Source of the DNA: Torreya grandis
Taxonomy: Eukaryota > Streptophyta > Pinopsida > Cupressales > Taxaceae
Direction: 5' to 3'
Assembly: GCA_037957365.1 (NCBI GenBank)
Contig: JARHVA010000666.1
Coordinates: forward strand, 3,002,501-3,066,500
Length of the DNA: 64,000 nt
Shown: piece after piece, positions 36,780 through 48,099 of the stretch
Position numbering within the stretch: position 1 is the stretch's first letter
Layout: each line of letters starts with the position of its first letter
Program-made: the position numbers and the translations under genes
The notes under the pieces: generated by a model
What the model saw: only the letters and a program-made list of their open reading frames with translations
Told to the model about the DNA's origin: nothing
The model's database searches: none

Positions 36780-37600
36780 CTAGGAAACAGGTGGGAGCTA
36801 GGCAGGATTATGATGCAGAACCAAGTGAGAGATTTGGTAGATTTGCCAGCTGGATGAAAGCACAGAGATGAATGGATTCCTTAGTAGAAGAATAGAGAGA
36901 ACGGATATGTGAGACGGAAGACCAGGCATATGGTCTTGAGGAGCTGCAGGATAGTGGTACAGGTTTTGACAGGTGGAGGACAGAGCATGACTCTAGTCAG
37001 TGTCAGGGTAACTACTGTGGTTTGACTTACCAGGGGGATGATGATTGCAACATCATTCTGTTGCTGTATGTGGATAGTATGCTAGCTAGCAGGGGTGTAC
37101 ATACAGGGTTTTGCTGAGCTAAGGGTAAGATTAGTTCAGTGTCATGTCATGAGGAGTTTGGAGCAGCGAAATTCTTTGACATGGGAGGCATGGAGATCAC
37201 AGGTTGATTTTGTCTCAAGTGGGAGCTGATGTGAATTAGGTGTTGGCGAGGTTCGAGATGTAGAGACGGAGCACACTAAGGGCTGGACAGGTACAGTGTC
37301 CGAAATCACATGAGGTCTGGTATAGACCTGAGTATTCCCATGCAGTGGGAGCTGTCAGAGTTAGGAGCCAATTTGGGGAAGTGGGTTCTCAGGTTTTTGA
37401 GAGGGACCGGCAGCAGGTGTTGCTATGCAGGGTCAGGACTTCACTACAGGTGTTGTAGGTTTGGATGTGGTAGGGTACTCAGATGACAGGTGGTACACCA
37501 CGGGATGTGTGGTGGGTTGTCTTCAGGTGGGAGCTTGAAGAGGGATACAAACCAGGAAATAGATTAGATAGGGTACAGGTATAGGTACAGTGCAGCTGTT
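36780..37600 (+). pseudogene. Copia RT and RNase H fragments
   Basis: Short pieces of pol in the correct order but with most sequence between them missing. VRDLVDLPAG near 36,820 matches the start of copia RT (WELVDLPxGxK). DDDCNIILLLYVDSM near 37,035-37,080 contains the YVDD active site with the second Asp changed to Ser. KFFDMGGMEI near 37,170 follows the M-x-D-LG block. WVLRFLRGTGSRC near 37,380 matches WILRYLRGTxS. GYSDDRWYTTGCVVG near 37,474 is the RNase H region with D-x-D-x-R-STTG compressed. Spacing is much shorter than in a full element, so the parts were joined by deletions. Confidence 0.75.
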
Positions 37601-37608
37601 TATCTCCA

Positions 37609-37618
37609 AGTGGGAGAT
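37609..37618 (+). other. Copia polypurine tract
   Basis: AAGTGGGAGAT directly before the TG of the 3' LTR, the standard copia plus-strand priming site. Confidence 0.9.
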
Positions 37619-38794
37619 TGTTAGGATTGTGGAGCTAAAAGCTTCACTGATGCAGACACGGAGGAGGTTGCAGGAGAGTTGCTGAGTGTCAGAGACACCG
37701 ACGTCTGTCAGGCCAACCGACATCGGCAGGATAGGGCAGGAAGGCAACTGACATCGGTCAGAGATCGGCCGGCGTCAGTGACCCCCAGGCGGACAGGGAC
37801 CGGCGTCGGTCACCTGTGTGGTTCGACTGCGAGTTAATTATGGGCAGTTAGCTAACGAACCAAGTGTTTGCATGATCAGGGCTAATTATAGACTGAGAGC
37901 TACGGATCTAATTATTGTAATTAGATGTCTAATTATTGTTTGGATGAGATCTATATAATAGACTCATGGTTGTATTGGAAAAGTGTGCTAGGGAGTAAGA
38001 GAGCATAATTATAAGCTCCTTCTGTGTGTGAGGTAGAGCAATGGTGCGTTCCTCCTAGTGCCTCAGTACCAGGTGTGTTGGTGCTGGATTAGAGAGCCAG
38101 CTGGGTTCTTCAGGAGTGTAGGATCTTGGTCACAGTTGCATGGCCTATATAGGAGATCTACATGGTAAGTAAGATCGTTGATCTGCAGGTGTATGTGTGT
38201 GCAAGGTCGAGGTTCACAGGTGAGCAGAACTGTTATTTGATTTGCAGGTGTGCAAGGTCATATAGATAGCAACACAATAGGGAGCAGTATCAGGCAGGAT
38301 CTACTTGGAGTACAGGTGTGTACTCGGATAGAGCAAGAGGAAGGCAAGGGAGTTCCTTCCATAAGTATGGTCTGTTGAAGTGTAGGTTATTGCAGGTTCA
38401 TGGGAGATCTACTTGAAGTACCTTGAGTACTTGTGGATCACGTGGAGTGCTTGTGGAGTGCGTGGAGCACTTGTGGTGTGCGTGGAGCACGGGAGGTGAA
38501 CACCAACTCTGTATTTGAGTTGGGTGTTGGGACCTGTGAGAGGGAGAGCTTTGGGGAGAAGATTTACTGTTCACTTGAGGTGTGGGAAACCTCTGTAAGG
38601 TGGTGGAGAAGATGTGGGATATTCTCTATTGTATTCTTTTCTGTATAAAGTGTTAATACAAGTTGTGTATTGTCTCTCATATGCTGTGTTATTTTGAATT
38701 CTAGTTACTTGGTGAATCTGGTTATTTCCGCATATTATAGTTGCTTGGTATTTGGTAATCAATTGTATGCTTCCGGTGTTTCGCATCCCTGACA
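37619..38794 (+). repeat. Copia 3' LTR
   Basis: 1,176 bp, alignable base for base with the 5' LTR. Ten of about 33 differences fall in the palindrome segment at 37,696-37,812. Confidence 0.97.
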
Positions 38795-38799
38795 GTGAA
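38795..38799. repeat. Target site duplication, right
   Basis: GTGAA directly after the 3' LTR. Confidence 0.97.
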
Positions 38800-39313
38800 T
38801 TTATAATTCACATATTCTGCATTTATGAGGTGTCACAACTATTTTGTCCCTTTTAAAAGGAATTTTGAAGTTACATGTGACATGTAACTCCTCTTATAGT
38901 TGTCACACACTTCCCACTCATCATGTGGTTACTGATAATAAGCATACACTAATAGATTGTATAAGTCTATGATAGAGTTTTATTAGTAGTTCCTCTTTCC
39001 TTCTAGCTCTATATTTAATGAGTTCTCTCCTCTCTCATTCTACACAAATTCATCTTGAGACATTTACTTATGGATTAAGACCCATTTCTCTTTCTCATTA
39101 TCTTATTTTATACCAATATTTTACTTGGATAATATGGTATTTTAAATTATTATTAATAAATATATATTTTTACTCCATTGAATTGGTTTCTCCACTTAAC
39201 AACTTGTGTCTCGCATTCTCATAGTGTTTGTTTTGAGGTGGCATCCTTCTTGTATGCACTTATTTAATAATTTTAAATATTATTAGTTTATGATATTGTT
39301 AAATATTTTAACA
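38800..39313 (+). repeat. LTR 1 of tandem element, right part
   Basis: Resumes after the copia element and its second GTGAA, continues with TTATAATTCACATATTCT as in LTR 2, and ends TTAACA directly before the primer site. Length with the left part is 579 bp, equal to LTR 3. Confidence 0.9.
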
Positions 39314-39327
39314 TGGTATAAGATAGA
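39314..39327 (+). other. Degenerate primer binding site, internal region 1
   Basis: TGGTATAAGATAGA directly after the LTR end resembles TGGTATCAGAGC (initiator Met tRNA). Confidence 0.6.
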
Positions 39328-39539
39328 AAATAAGGTACAAGTACAACTCTTAAATGAAAAGTGGCAACTTGCTTAGTTATATCAATCCTCTTATGCTATT
39401 CAATAGATTTTAAATTGGCTTTATTTTTAGCTTTTAAAAATGTCACACTAAAAATTGCTTCTAAAAAAAATTAAATTCACACTCTTATGTGTCAAATTGA
39501 ATGTAATAAAATGACTCTTAATACTTATAAAACATCTTT

Positions 39540-40000
39540 AAAGAGAATTTTGACAATATGCATAGCTTAATTGACACTTTGAACACTAGTCTTTTGATCA
39601 CATTCATGCCTCTAATAATGATATTAAATTTGCTTCTATTAAAAATTGTATTCTATTTCACACTCATTCTTATAACTTTGGTTTAAAAATTATGCACTTT
39701 ATGGGTTATGATGGAGGTGGTCTTGGAAAATGTGAAAATGACATTATTGAGCCTCTTTCATTTGTCACTAATGAAAATTTTATAGGGCTTGGTTTCAATG
39801 ATTTTAATGTTCATATCAATTTGTATTGTTCCTCTCACTAAAGTAAATTACACTATAGTGATTTTAAATCTCATAAGACTTGCTTTGGTTATAATACTTT
39901 TTGATTTCATCATTTGGTTAAAATTTGTAAAATTTATGAGCATTGTGGTAAATAGGGAAAAATTTTAAATGTTAAAAATTACATCCTTTTATAATCATGG
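39540..40000 (+). pseudogene. Gag-like protein relic with G-patch-like motif, copy 1
   Basis: Read in one frame at about 39,690-39,800, the segment MGYDGGGLGKCENDIIEPL followed by FIGLGFN has the glycine spacing of a G-patch (MG[YW]xGxGLGK, about 8 residues, then I-x-P-[IL] and GLG[YF]). G-patches occur in RNA-processing proteins and in some retroelement products. About 130 bp downstream (39,930-39,990) a damaged zinc knuckle reads HCGK, a stop, then KC and LHP in shifted frames. Copy 2 keeps the complementary half. The product would be an RNA-binding gag-like protein. Whether this element class is known to carry a G-patch I cannot say. Confidence 0.55.
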
Positions 40001-40751
40001 TAAAATAATTTATGGATTTTTCTATTGTTATAAAACCAATAAAAGACATCATTCAAAGCTTAAACTAATTTATATCCCTAAAGTTATGGTATTTTCTCAA
40101 GACTTTGATGTGCCTTCTTTTCATAATTCATAAATTGCTTCAAGTATGATATCTTTGATAAAACTGAAACATCTTATTTGTATCCCTTTTGATAATTTTA
40201 ACACTCAAAAAAAAATATGCTTTTTTATTTTATAAATTTTATTGTAAGTTTTAAAGTAAATATGTCTTGTTTAGAGCTAATTATTTTTTCACTAACTTTT
40301 TTTTTTCATGCAGGATTCAATATTTTGTTGTGGAGGTTATCTTTTACTCCTTTTTATTTGCATTATATCTATTTTATTTCATTAATTTTATATATATATA
40401 TCATACTTTTATGGCATGTTTATTTACTTAACATGAATATTGGTGTAAGTTTCTATTTTACAAGTTTAGTGAATCATTTCTTTTAATCTCCTTTCTTGGT
40501 GGTCTTTGTTCCAAAATATATTGACCTTATTGTCCAAAGAGGATTCTTGGAGATTTTCTATGATCACAACTTTAATATTTTCAAGAATTTTGGTGACATA
40601 TATTCTCTTATTTTTTATTTCTCAAATCATTTTAATTGTAATTTCTCTCAAAATAATTTCCCATTAAGGGAGATTATTATGTAATGCCAACTCCATTCTT
40701 TGTCTAATTTTTTCTCCTCTTTTGTAATCCCAAATAAAGCTTAAGGGGGAT
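40001..40751 (+). other. 3' part of internal region 1 and polypurine tract
   Basis: AT-rich. The open frames 40,217-40,486 and 40,496-40,684 encode hydrophobic, Phe/Ile-rich peptides that reflect T-richness. It ends with TTAAGGGGGA (40,741-40,750), the polypurine tract before LTR 2. Confidence 0.6.
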
Positions 40752-41333
40752 TTTTATAGATTAATATTTATTTAAAGTATATTAAACACAAAATTATTAA
40801 ATTTATTATTATGTGAATTTATAATTCACATATTCTAGATTTGTGATGTGTCACACCTATTTTATCCTTTTTAAAGGGAATCTTGAAGATACATGTCACA
40901 TGTAACTTGACCCACACTTGTGACACACTTATCCATCATCTTATGGGGATTAGTGACACTAAGCACACATTAAGAAGGTTGTCCAATTCTATTATGAAAT
41001 TTTATTATTAACTCATCTTTCCTTCTATCTATTTTTAATGATCTCTCTCATCTCTCATTCTACACAAGTTCATCTTGAGACACTTTCTTATTTCTTGAGG
41101 CTCATTTATATTTATCATTATTTTTTATTTTATTAATATTGTAGTTAGATAATATTTTTGTTGCAAGAATTATTAATACATTTAGGTTTTCTTTCATTGA
41201 TTTGGTTTCTCCATTTAACAACTTGTGTCTTGCAATCACATGGTGCTTATTTTGGAGATAACATCCTTCTTGTATGCACTTATTTGCTTACTTTAAAATA
41301 AAACATTTTACAATCATGTCAATTATTTTAACA
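40752..41333 (+). repeat. LTR 2 of tandem element
   Basis: 582 bp. It starts TTTTATAGATTAATATT (the first G of TG is lost) and ends TTAACA. It aligns throughout with LTRs 1 and 3, including the TGACACATGTAAC-like core and the CTCTCATTCTACACAA stretch. Confidence 0.9.
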
Positions 41334-41347
41334 TGGTGTCTAAGAGA
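41334..41347 (+). other. Degenerate primer binding site, internal region 2
   Basis: TGGTGTCTAAGAGA, a variant of TGGTATCAGAG, directly after LTR 2. Confidence 0.6.
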
Positions 41348-41559
41348 AAATAAGATACATTTATAACTATTAAATGAAAAGTGTAAAATTTAAATGTGTT
41401 TAATTGTATTAATCCTCTTATGTTATTAAATGGATTTTAAATTGGATTTATTTTTAGATTTTAAAAATATCACACTACAAATTATTTTTGAAATTAATGA
41501 AAATCACACTTTAAGTGTCAAATAAAATGTCATAAAATGATTCTTAATGTTTTAAAAAC

Positions 41560-42040
41560 CTTTTTAATGAGAAATTTTAAAATATTCATAGCTTAATTGA
41601 CACATTAAACCCTAAAAATTATGTCTTTTGATTTCATTCATGCCTCTAATAATGACATTAAATGTGATTATAGTAAAAATTGTGTTTTGTTTCACACTCA
41701 TTCTTCTAACCCTAGCTTAAAAATTATACACTCAATAGATTATAATGGAGGCGATCTTGGAAAATGTGAAAATGACATTGTTGAGCCTCTTTCATTTGTC
41801 ACTTATCAAATTTTGTAGGGCTTGGTTTCAATTATTCCAATGTTTATAATGTTAATGTGAAGTTGTATTATCCCCCTAAATAAAATACATTTCACCATAG
41901 TACTTTTAAATATCATAAGAATTCTTTTGATTATAATGCCTTTATGTCCAACATTTGGTAAAAATCATAAAATTTATGTGTTGTGGTAAACACGGACATA
42001 ATATTTATAAATGTTAAAAAAATCATTCTTCTAAATCTTA
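41560..42040 (+). pseudogene. Gag-like protein relic with G-patch-like motif, copy 2
   Basis: The open frame 41,621-41,818 contains the same segment as copy 1, with IDYNGGDLGKCENDIVEPL then, past one stop, GLGFN. At 41,974-42,016 the zinc knuckle is better kept than in copy 1, reading CCGKHGHNIYKC. This retains the G-H and final Cys of a CCHC knuckle, with the first Cys spacing disturbed by a deletion. Two copies sharing the same motifs support a real ancestral protein: a G-patch followed about 55 residues later by a CCHC knuckle. Confidence 0.55.
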
Positions 42041-42746
42041 TGATAAAACAACTCATAGCACTTTGTATTGTTGGGAAACCACTAAAACATCTCATTAAAT
42101 GGTTAAACCAAATTAGATCCTTAAATTTATGATATCTTCTCAAGACTTTGATGTGTCTAATTTTTATAATTCTTCAATTGCTTAAGTGGGGTTTTTTTCC
42201 ATAAAAGTGGAACATCTTATTTGTCTCATTTTTTATAAGTTTAACACTAAAAAGAGTTATGCATTTCTTTCTTTTGTTCTTACTTCTTGTAAGTTATCAA
42301 GTAAATATGTTTTATTTAGAGTTAATTATTTTTTCACTAACTTATTTTTTTCATTTAGGATTTAACACTTTGTTGCGGAGGTTATCTTTAATCATTTTTC
42401 CTTGTAATAAATCTACTTTTGTTAAATTAATTGTATGTAAATAATATTTTTATTTAATTTACAGGTATAGTAAAATATTTATTGTAATCTTATTTATTAT
42501 TGGTCCTTGTTTCAAAATGGATGATGTTCTTATTTGAAGAGGATTTTGGAGATTTTATTTGATCACACCTTCATCTTTGTATTTTTTTGTGACACATGTT
42601 CTCTTCTTCTTTTTTCTCAAACCATTATAATTGTAATTACTCTCAAAGGAAGTTCTCATTAAGGAGAAGTATTATGTAATGCCAACTCTCTTCTTTGTCT
42701 AAATTTTTCTCTTTATTTGTAACAAAAAATAAATCTAAAAGGGGAG
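42041..42746 (+). other. 3' part of internal region 2 and polypurine tract
   Basis: Aligned with the end of internal region 1. It ends AAAAGGGGAG (about 42,737-42,746), a clear polypurine tract abutting the TG of LTR 3. Confidence 0.7.
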
Positions 42747-43325
42747 TGTTAGAGATTAATATTTATTTATGGTATATTAAATACCAAATTAGTTCATATC
42801 TTATTATGTGAATTTATAAATTAGATATTCCAAATTTATAAGGTGTCACATATATTTTATCACTTTTGAATATAATCTTTAAGATGCATGTCACATGTAA
42901 CTCTTCCCACATTTGTCACACATTTCTCCTTCACCTTATGGGGATTAGTAACACTAGGCACACACTAACAAGGTTGTGTAATTCTATGATGAAGTTTGTT
43001 TAGTAAGTCTACTTTCCTTCTAGATCTATTTAATGAGATCTCTCCTCTTTCATTCTACACAAGTTCATATTGAGACACTTGATTATGGATAGAGAAATAT
43101 TCTTATTTTTCATTCTCTTTTCTTCTACTAATATTATACTTGGAGAATATTATTTCCACAAGCCTTCTTAATACACATGGGGTGTTCTTTTGTTGATTTG
43201 GTTTTCACACTTAAAACTTGTGTCTCATATTTTCATGGTGATTTATTTTGAGGTGAAGCCCTTGTATGAATTTATTTTATTATTTTCAATGATATTATTT
43301 TAAGACCATATTAATTATTCTAACA
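42747..43325 (+). repeat. LTR 3 of tandem element
   Basis: 579 bp. It keeps the TGTTAGAGATTAATATTT start and ends CTAACA. Confidence 0.9.
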
Positions 43326-44830
43326 CAAAGTTTCTTATATCTATTATTTGTGTTATTTGAATGTTCACAAAAGTACCCAATCCTCACAGTGGACTAATGG
43401 TTTCATTAGAGTATTGAATAATGGGGAACATGTTATCTGTAAATTCTAAATTTACATTCATCCTTAAATGGGGAATATATATAATTCCTAAGCTATTGAT
43501 GTCAAAAAATCTTACTCTCATCCACCTAATTAGATTTTCTTATCTCTACTAATTTTTTCCATATTAACTTCATGGTGCCTCATCTCCTTACTCTCACACA
43601 TATTTAATTCCAAGTATCCCCTTGATGTATTTTTTTTAATATTTGACCACATCCTTCATATTTATTTTCATTTCTATATCTCATTATTTTATATTTGAGT
43701 CTTATGAGCTAGTCCTAGCTAAAGGTTCCTCCATTTTTATACCTCTTTGATTTCATTTTGTGAGTTTCATGGTAAGATCTTATGAAATACAATAAACCTT
43801 ACTCAAAAAACCTAGTCACCTTCACAAATGCACGTCACATCCACATCTGCATCACTTTGTCATCTTAGTTTTGGCATTAATTGGTTATGTTATTCAATGA
43901 GAAATTCTATTGTAATAATTTCTTTGGACACATCTTATGTTTGATTTGGATTTTTTAATCTATGTACATTTAATGTTTTACAACCTTTCATTATATTGCA
44001 TCTTCTATTTATCTTATATTTTGTTATCTAGCTACATTTGATGTTTTTACAAGCCTATCACTATTACACATCTTTTATTTGTCCATATTTTTATATCTAA
44101 TTGCATGAGATGTAATTTTTACCATTTTTATACTTTGTATTTCATTATTTTTACATAACATATTCACATTTGTTATATAAAAAGAAGAAACACACTAGAT
44201 AACATCATAAAGTCATGTTACAATGTTATATCTACTCAGATCAACATCAAATACAACATACACATGATGAGAAAATTATGAAATTGGTTATTATATATCA
44301 AATTTTTTCTACTTCATAGTCCAAAAGATATATAACAAAAAATATATGAATGTTGTAATTTCACTCTAAAAAAACCCCATTATCCCTCTTAATTTTTAAT
44401 ACATTAGACAACTTTTATGGAAAATTATACAAGACAGATTTTCCCCTTGCATTAATTTTTAATATTCTCCCCTATCTACACATCTCATAATTAAATTAGA
44501 ACCCCACCTAAATGATCACAATGATGGGTCAAAATACCCCATCCTTTGTGTTTGCCTCTATATCATGTTATCATTATCTATTCAGGCACAATAAATTATT
44601 ATCCTAAAGATCAAAATATCTAAATATATAAATATAAATGACCCAAACTAAGGGATTTATCCCTTATTTATAGCCACCAATCTAAAGTTTCAAACATTCA
44701 AAAATTATCCTTAATATTTTATACTTTGGCCATATCTTTGTTGACATAGATCTTATCAACGAACCAAAAAACACCTAAATCCTAATGTCACAAGGAATTT
44801 TATGGTGCTAAGGTAATATTTTTATCAAAT
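43326..44830. other. Unrecognised AT-rich DNA
   Basis: Nothing supported on either strand; pyrimidine-rich on the plus strand. Confidence 0.45.
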
Positions 44831-44834
44831 ACAT

Positions 44835-44867
44835 TCATACATACATACATACATACATACATACATA

Positions 44868-44942
<75 letters not shown>
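44835..44942. repeat. Compound microsatellite (CATA)n-(TA)n
   Basis: About 14 CATA units broken by one AATA, then about 25 TA units. The minus-strand frame 44,825-45,007 is an artefact of it. Confidence 0.97.
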
Positions 44943-44946
<4 letters not shown>

Positions 44947-46099
44947 TTAGGCTTGAGCTCCATCTTAGCACTATTTTGGTATCGTACACCTTCACATTAT
45001 GCATCATTTTGATAGATCCATCATAACATCATTTTTGTATAATACACCATTTTAATTCTTACAAATAATTAAGTTAATGAAGGTATATATGTTTATTTAT
45101 TTAAGTTCATTTATCTCAAATTTACCTTATATTTATTATAGCTCTTACTTTTACCTTATGGTACTATGTTCTTTTCCTAAAGCACTATATTGCCTTACAT
45201 TATTATGACATGTAATGAGATTTGGGTGGGACATATATATACACCTTATTTTTTATTATTGATTATTTTTCTTGTAGGACTCAGTGACACATCAATCTCA
45301 CTAAATGTACATCCTAATGGTTACACCAAGATTAGGGTGGGTCAGTTTATGGTGATTTTTGATAATTTTCTCAATGATCATCTATTATTATTATTATCTC
45401 CTTAATTAATGTCATGACATCAAAAAAAATCCTCTAATGGTTCCCATTCCCCCTTTCCACTTCACTTCTTCATGTTTTCATGCCTCTACTTGATGTCATC
45501 CACTTGGATAATGAAGTCCTCTACTTCCCCCTTCCTTGGATGATGTTGTTGGCTAGGTTAATGATATTTGATGTTTGTTAGAATATTTTATAATACATAA
45601 ATTAAACTGATGATTTCTCCATGTTTGAGTTGAAATTTATATGGTTTCAAGTCATATTTATATGGTTCCCCTTTTTAATTTATAAAATTCAATACATCTA
45701 ATCAACTCTACTTATGCACATATATCCTCCTTAGTAACAATAATATGAATTAGGGATAAAGAAATTACACTTGAAGAAGACTAATTTTCACAAGGACTTG
45801 AACATATCAAGAAAATAAGTAGAAAAAGAAAGATAAACCTAGTCTTTGTATTCCCTAACTAAGGATGCCTAGGTCTTCTTCTTTCCATTTGAACTTCACT
45901 TGAAGACATCTCTCAAAAAGTATCATTTGATCCAAGGGTATTTTGGTGTGATAATAAGTCAAACCAAGGTAATTGTTCATCACCCTATACTATTTATTTT
46001 ATTACTTTGGTGGTTACATTATATTGGTACATTTTTAATTCCATACTTAGATTAATTTGTGATTTTTTGTATATTTTTATCTTTGCATGTTTATCTCTT
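44943..46099. other. Unrecognised AT-rich DNA
   Basis: No coding or RNA feature supported. It may include the 5' LTR of the gypsy element whose pol lies at 57-61 kb, but no match to the sequence at 61,938 onwards was seen. Confidence 0.35.
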
Positions 46100-46350
46100 T
46101 ATTTACACCTTATGGTTACCATATAATGAAATATTTATAATCATAGATTTAGATACCTTATTAATACCACATTATGGCATTGTATCTCTTTTGTTTAATT
46201 TAGTTTACATCTCATGGTTACTATCTAATGACACCCTTACAACCATTAATTTAGGTACACCATGGGTACTACCTAATGACATGGTATTTCCCTTGATTAA
46301 TTTAGTTTGCATGTTTTGGTTATATTCTAATCACAGCATTAATATATGTA
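46100..46350. repeat. Minisatellite, about 51-bp period
   Basis: Roughly five diverged units built around CATGGTTACTATCTAATGAC and TTAATTTAGTTTACAT. The 123-codon open frame 46,059-46,430 runs through the array and shows the same periodicity at protein level (WLLSNDTL, WVLPNDMV, WLYSNHSI). Confidence 0.75.
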
Positions 46351-46430
46351 TGTGTAAGATTATTATTGTATATGTATATTCTTCTATTAGATCATTTAAA
46401 ACCTTTTTTGTACACAAATCATGTTTATAG

Positions 46431-48099
46431 CTTCGGGCCACTTTATGTACTAACATATTGTATTCGTGTTGGATCTAGTATGGTCTTATACCTTTCCCTA
46501 TATTATAGGATAAATATATTAATAACCATTATAAGACTAAATATATAACATTAATTTGATTTTTAAAGACACATAATGTATTCATCATAGTAATCATTTC
46601 TAAATTTGAAATATAAGCAGAAGTAGAAAATGTTGAAATAGAATAATTTTACAAAGTAGAAGGATTTGAAAAATGTGAAGCAATTTGATAAGCATTACAA
46701 GAAATATATGGTTGAGGAAAAGGAATGATATAAATATGTTGATACATTAGGGAGGATTGTGTTGACCCTAGATTATGTGCATAAGGTTGTTGGTCTAAAA
46801 AATGACTAATTATGATATGTGAAGGTGAGGTGTAAACTCATTTTTAATATTTTACAAGTATATAGAATATACTAAAAGTAATGGTGGAAAACTTTAGGAA
46901 TGAAGTTTATGTGTTGGTTAAAATGAGACATAATTTGATTAAAAGTTCATAGGTTGAAACAAAGATAGATTGAATGAAACACACAAATGATTAAGTAATG
47001 ACATATTCAAATAATTAGGAGCATAAGAAGGAATATGGCAAGGGATTGATAGAAATTATATTTTTTTAAGGTAAAATATAGGTGAAGAAAATTTTCCATA
47101 AATGGATAGGTGGATGTTATTCAAAACCATCTAGAAAGAGTAAAGGAGGTCCTATATACATAGAAATAGAACATATGACCTCTCATTTAAACACCTTGGA
47201 TATGTTTTATGTTTTTAAAATTAGGCAATTGAATATCAATCTTAGGGTTTGAAGGATATATTAATCCATTAAATTCATTTGTATACTTTATATCATTTTT
47301 TTATGTTGAATTCTTAGATACTTTACATTCATAAAAAATTTGTACATGATTTTGCATACTATTTATGGAAGTTAATGATAATGGAAAGAATTATTCATTT
47401 ATGTGTTAAGGTTTTGTGTTTTATGCTTTTTTATAATGTTAGGGTCTATAACTAATTGTCAGAGTGATGCATCTTGATATATTCTTATATAAATTGGATT
47501 CATGATGTTTTATTATTTTTTCTCAAGTAATCACCTACATATTTTTATTTAGGTGAGATGTCAATGTCATCAAAATTATCTATTTATTATTTATCATATG
47601 ATATGAGCACAAATAGAAGAAATATCTTTAAGATAATACAAAAAAATGTTTTGTTACCAAGATATTGTTTATAAGGAATGTGGAGATTATAGGAGTGTTT
47701 TTTAAATATTTCATTTATATAATAGTAAGTTAAGCTTTTTAATTATGCAATGGATGGAAAATTCATGAGCTTGACATGAAATCAACTTATCCAAGTGAAG
47801 TGGAAATGGAACATTCTATGGGGAGGAAAGATATTTTATGAAGTTCAAACCCCATATTAGAGGAGGAGATAAGTAATTTGTATGCCACAAGTAAATACAC
47901 AAAACAATGGGTGAATATGATTAGTTCACATAAAAAATATATACACTCTAAAAAGGAAGAAGTGATGCACAATGAAGTATTTGTGGTTGATGAGAGTCAA
48001 TTTGAAGAAATGGATGTGAATCCATGAGAAGGTGGGGGAAGATGCACATGTTTTGGAGAGAACTCATATCTATTTTTTCCTAAATTTGATGCCTATACA
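46431..48099. other. Unrecognised DNA, possible gypsy leader
   Basis: No clear motif. By position it may be the leader or 5' gag of the plus-strand gypsy element at 48-61 kb. Confidence 0.3.

Larger units (their letters stand above)
34397..38794 (+). mobile_element. Young non-autonomous Ty1/copia retrotransposon
   Basis: This has everything needed to be mobilised: LTRs of equal length (34,397-35,572 and 37,619-38,794, each 1,176 bp, TGTTAG...CCTGACA), a primer binding site, a polypurine tract and a perfect 5-bp target duplication GTGAA (34,392-34,396 and 38,795-38,799). By eye the LTRs differ at about 33 bases (about 2.8%) with no indels, nearly all transitions. The internal region is only 2,046 bp and holds pieces of gag, gag-pre-integrase, RT and RNase H in the right order with the intervening domains deleted. 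It must therefore use proteins from another copia element. It is GC-richer than its surroundings and sits inside LTR 1 of the older tandem element. Confidence 0.97.
34332..43325 (+). mobile_element. Tandem short LTR element: LTR-int-LTR-int-LTR
   Basis: Three homologous LTRs of 579-582 bp (34,332-39,313 after removing the nested copia and its 5-bp duplication; 40,752-41,333; 42,747-43,325) alternate with two homologous internal regions of 1,438 and 1,413 bp. A Met-type primer site follows LTRs 1 and 2, and a purine tract precedes LTRs 2 and 3, fixing the plus orientation. The internal regions carry only a gag-like product, so the element fits the short non-autonomous gag-only class (TR-GAG/TRIM-like). 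The flanks (TAGAA, CAAAG) do not match, as expected after recombination. Unequal exchange between LTRs explains the extra unit. Confidence 0.85.

Noticed and set aside
39690..39800. G-patch motif as evidence of a host splicing-factor gene
   Set aside because: It lies between LTRs, is duplicated with them, and is broken; it belongs to the element.
40217..40684. Two hydrophobic plus-strand frames in the tandem element
   Set aside because: T-rich composition; not conserved as open frames in the second internal copy.
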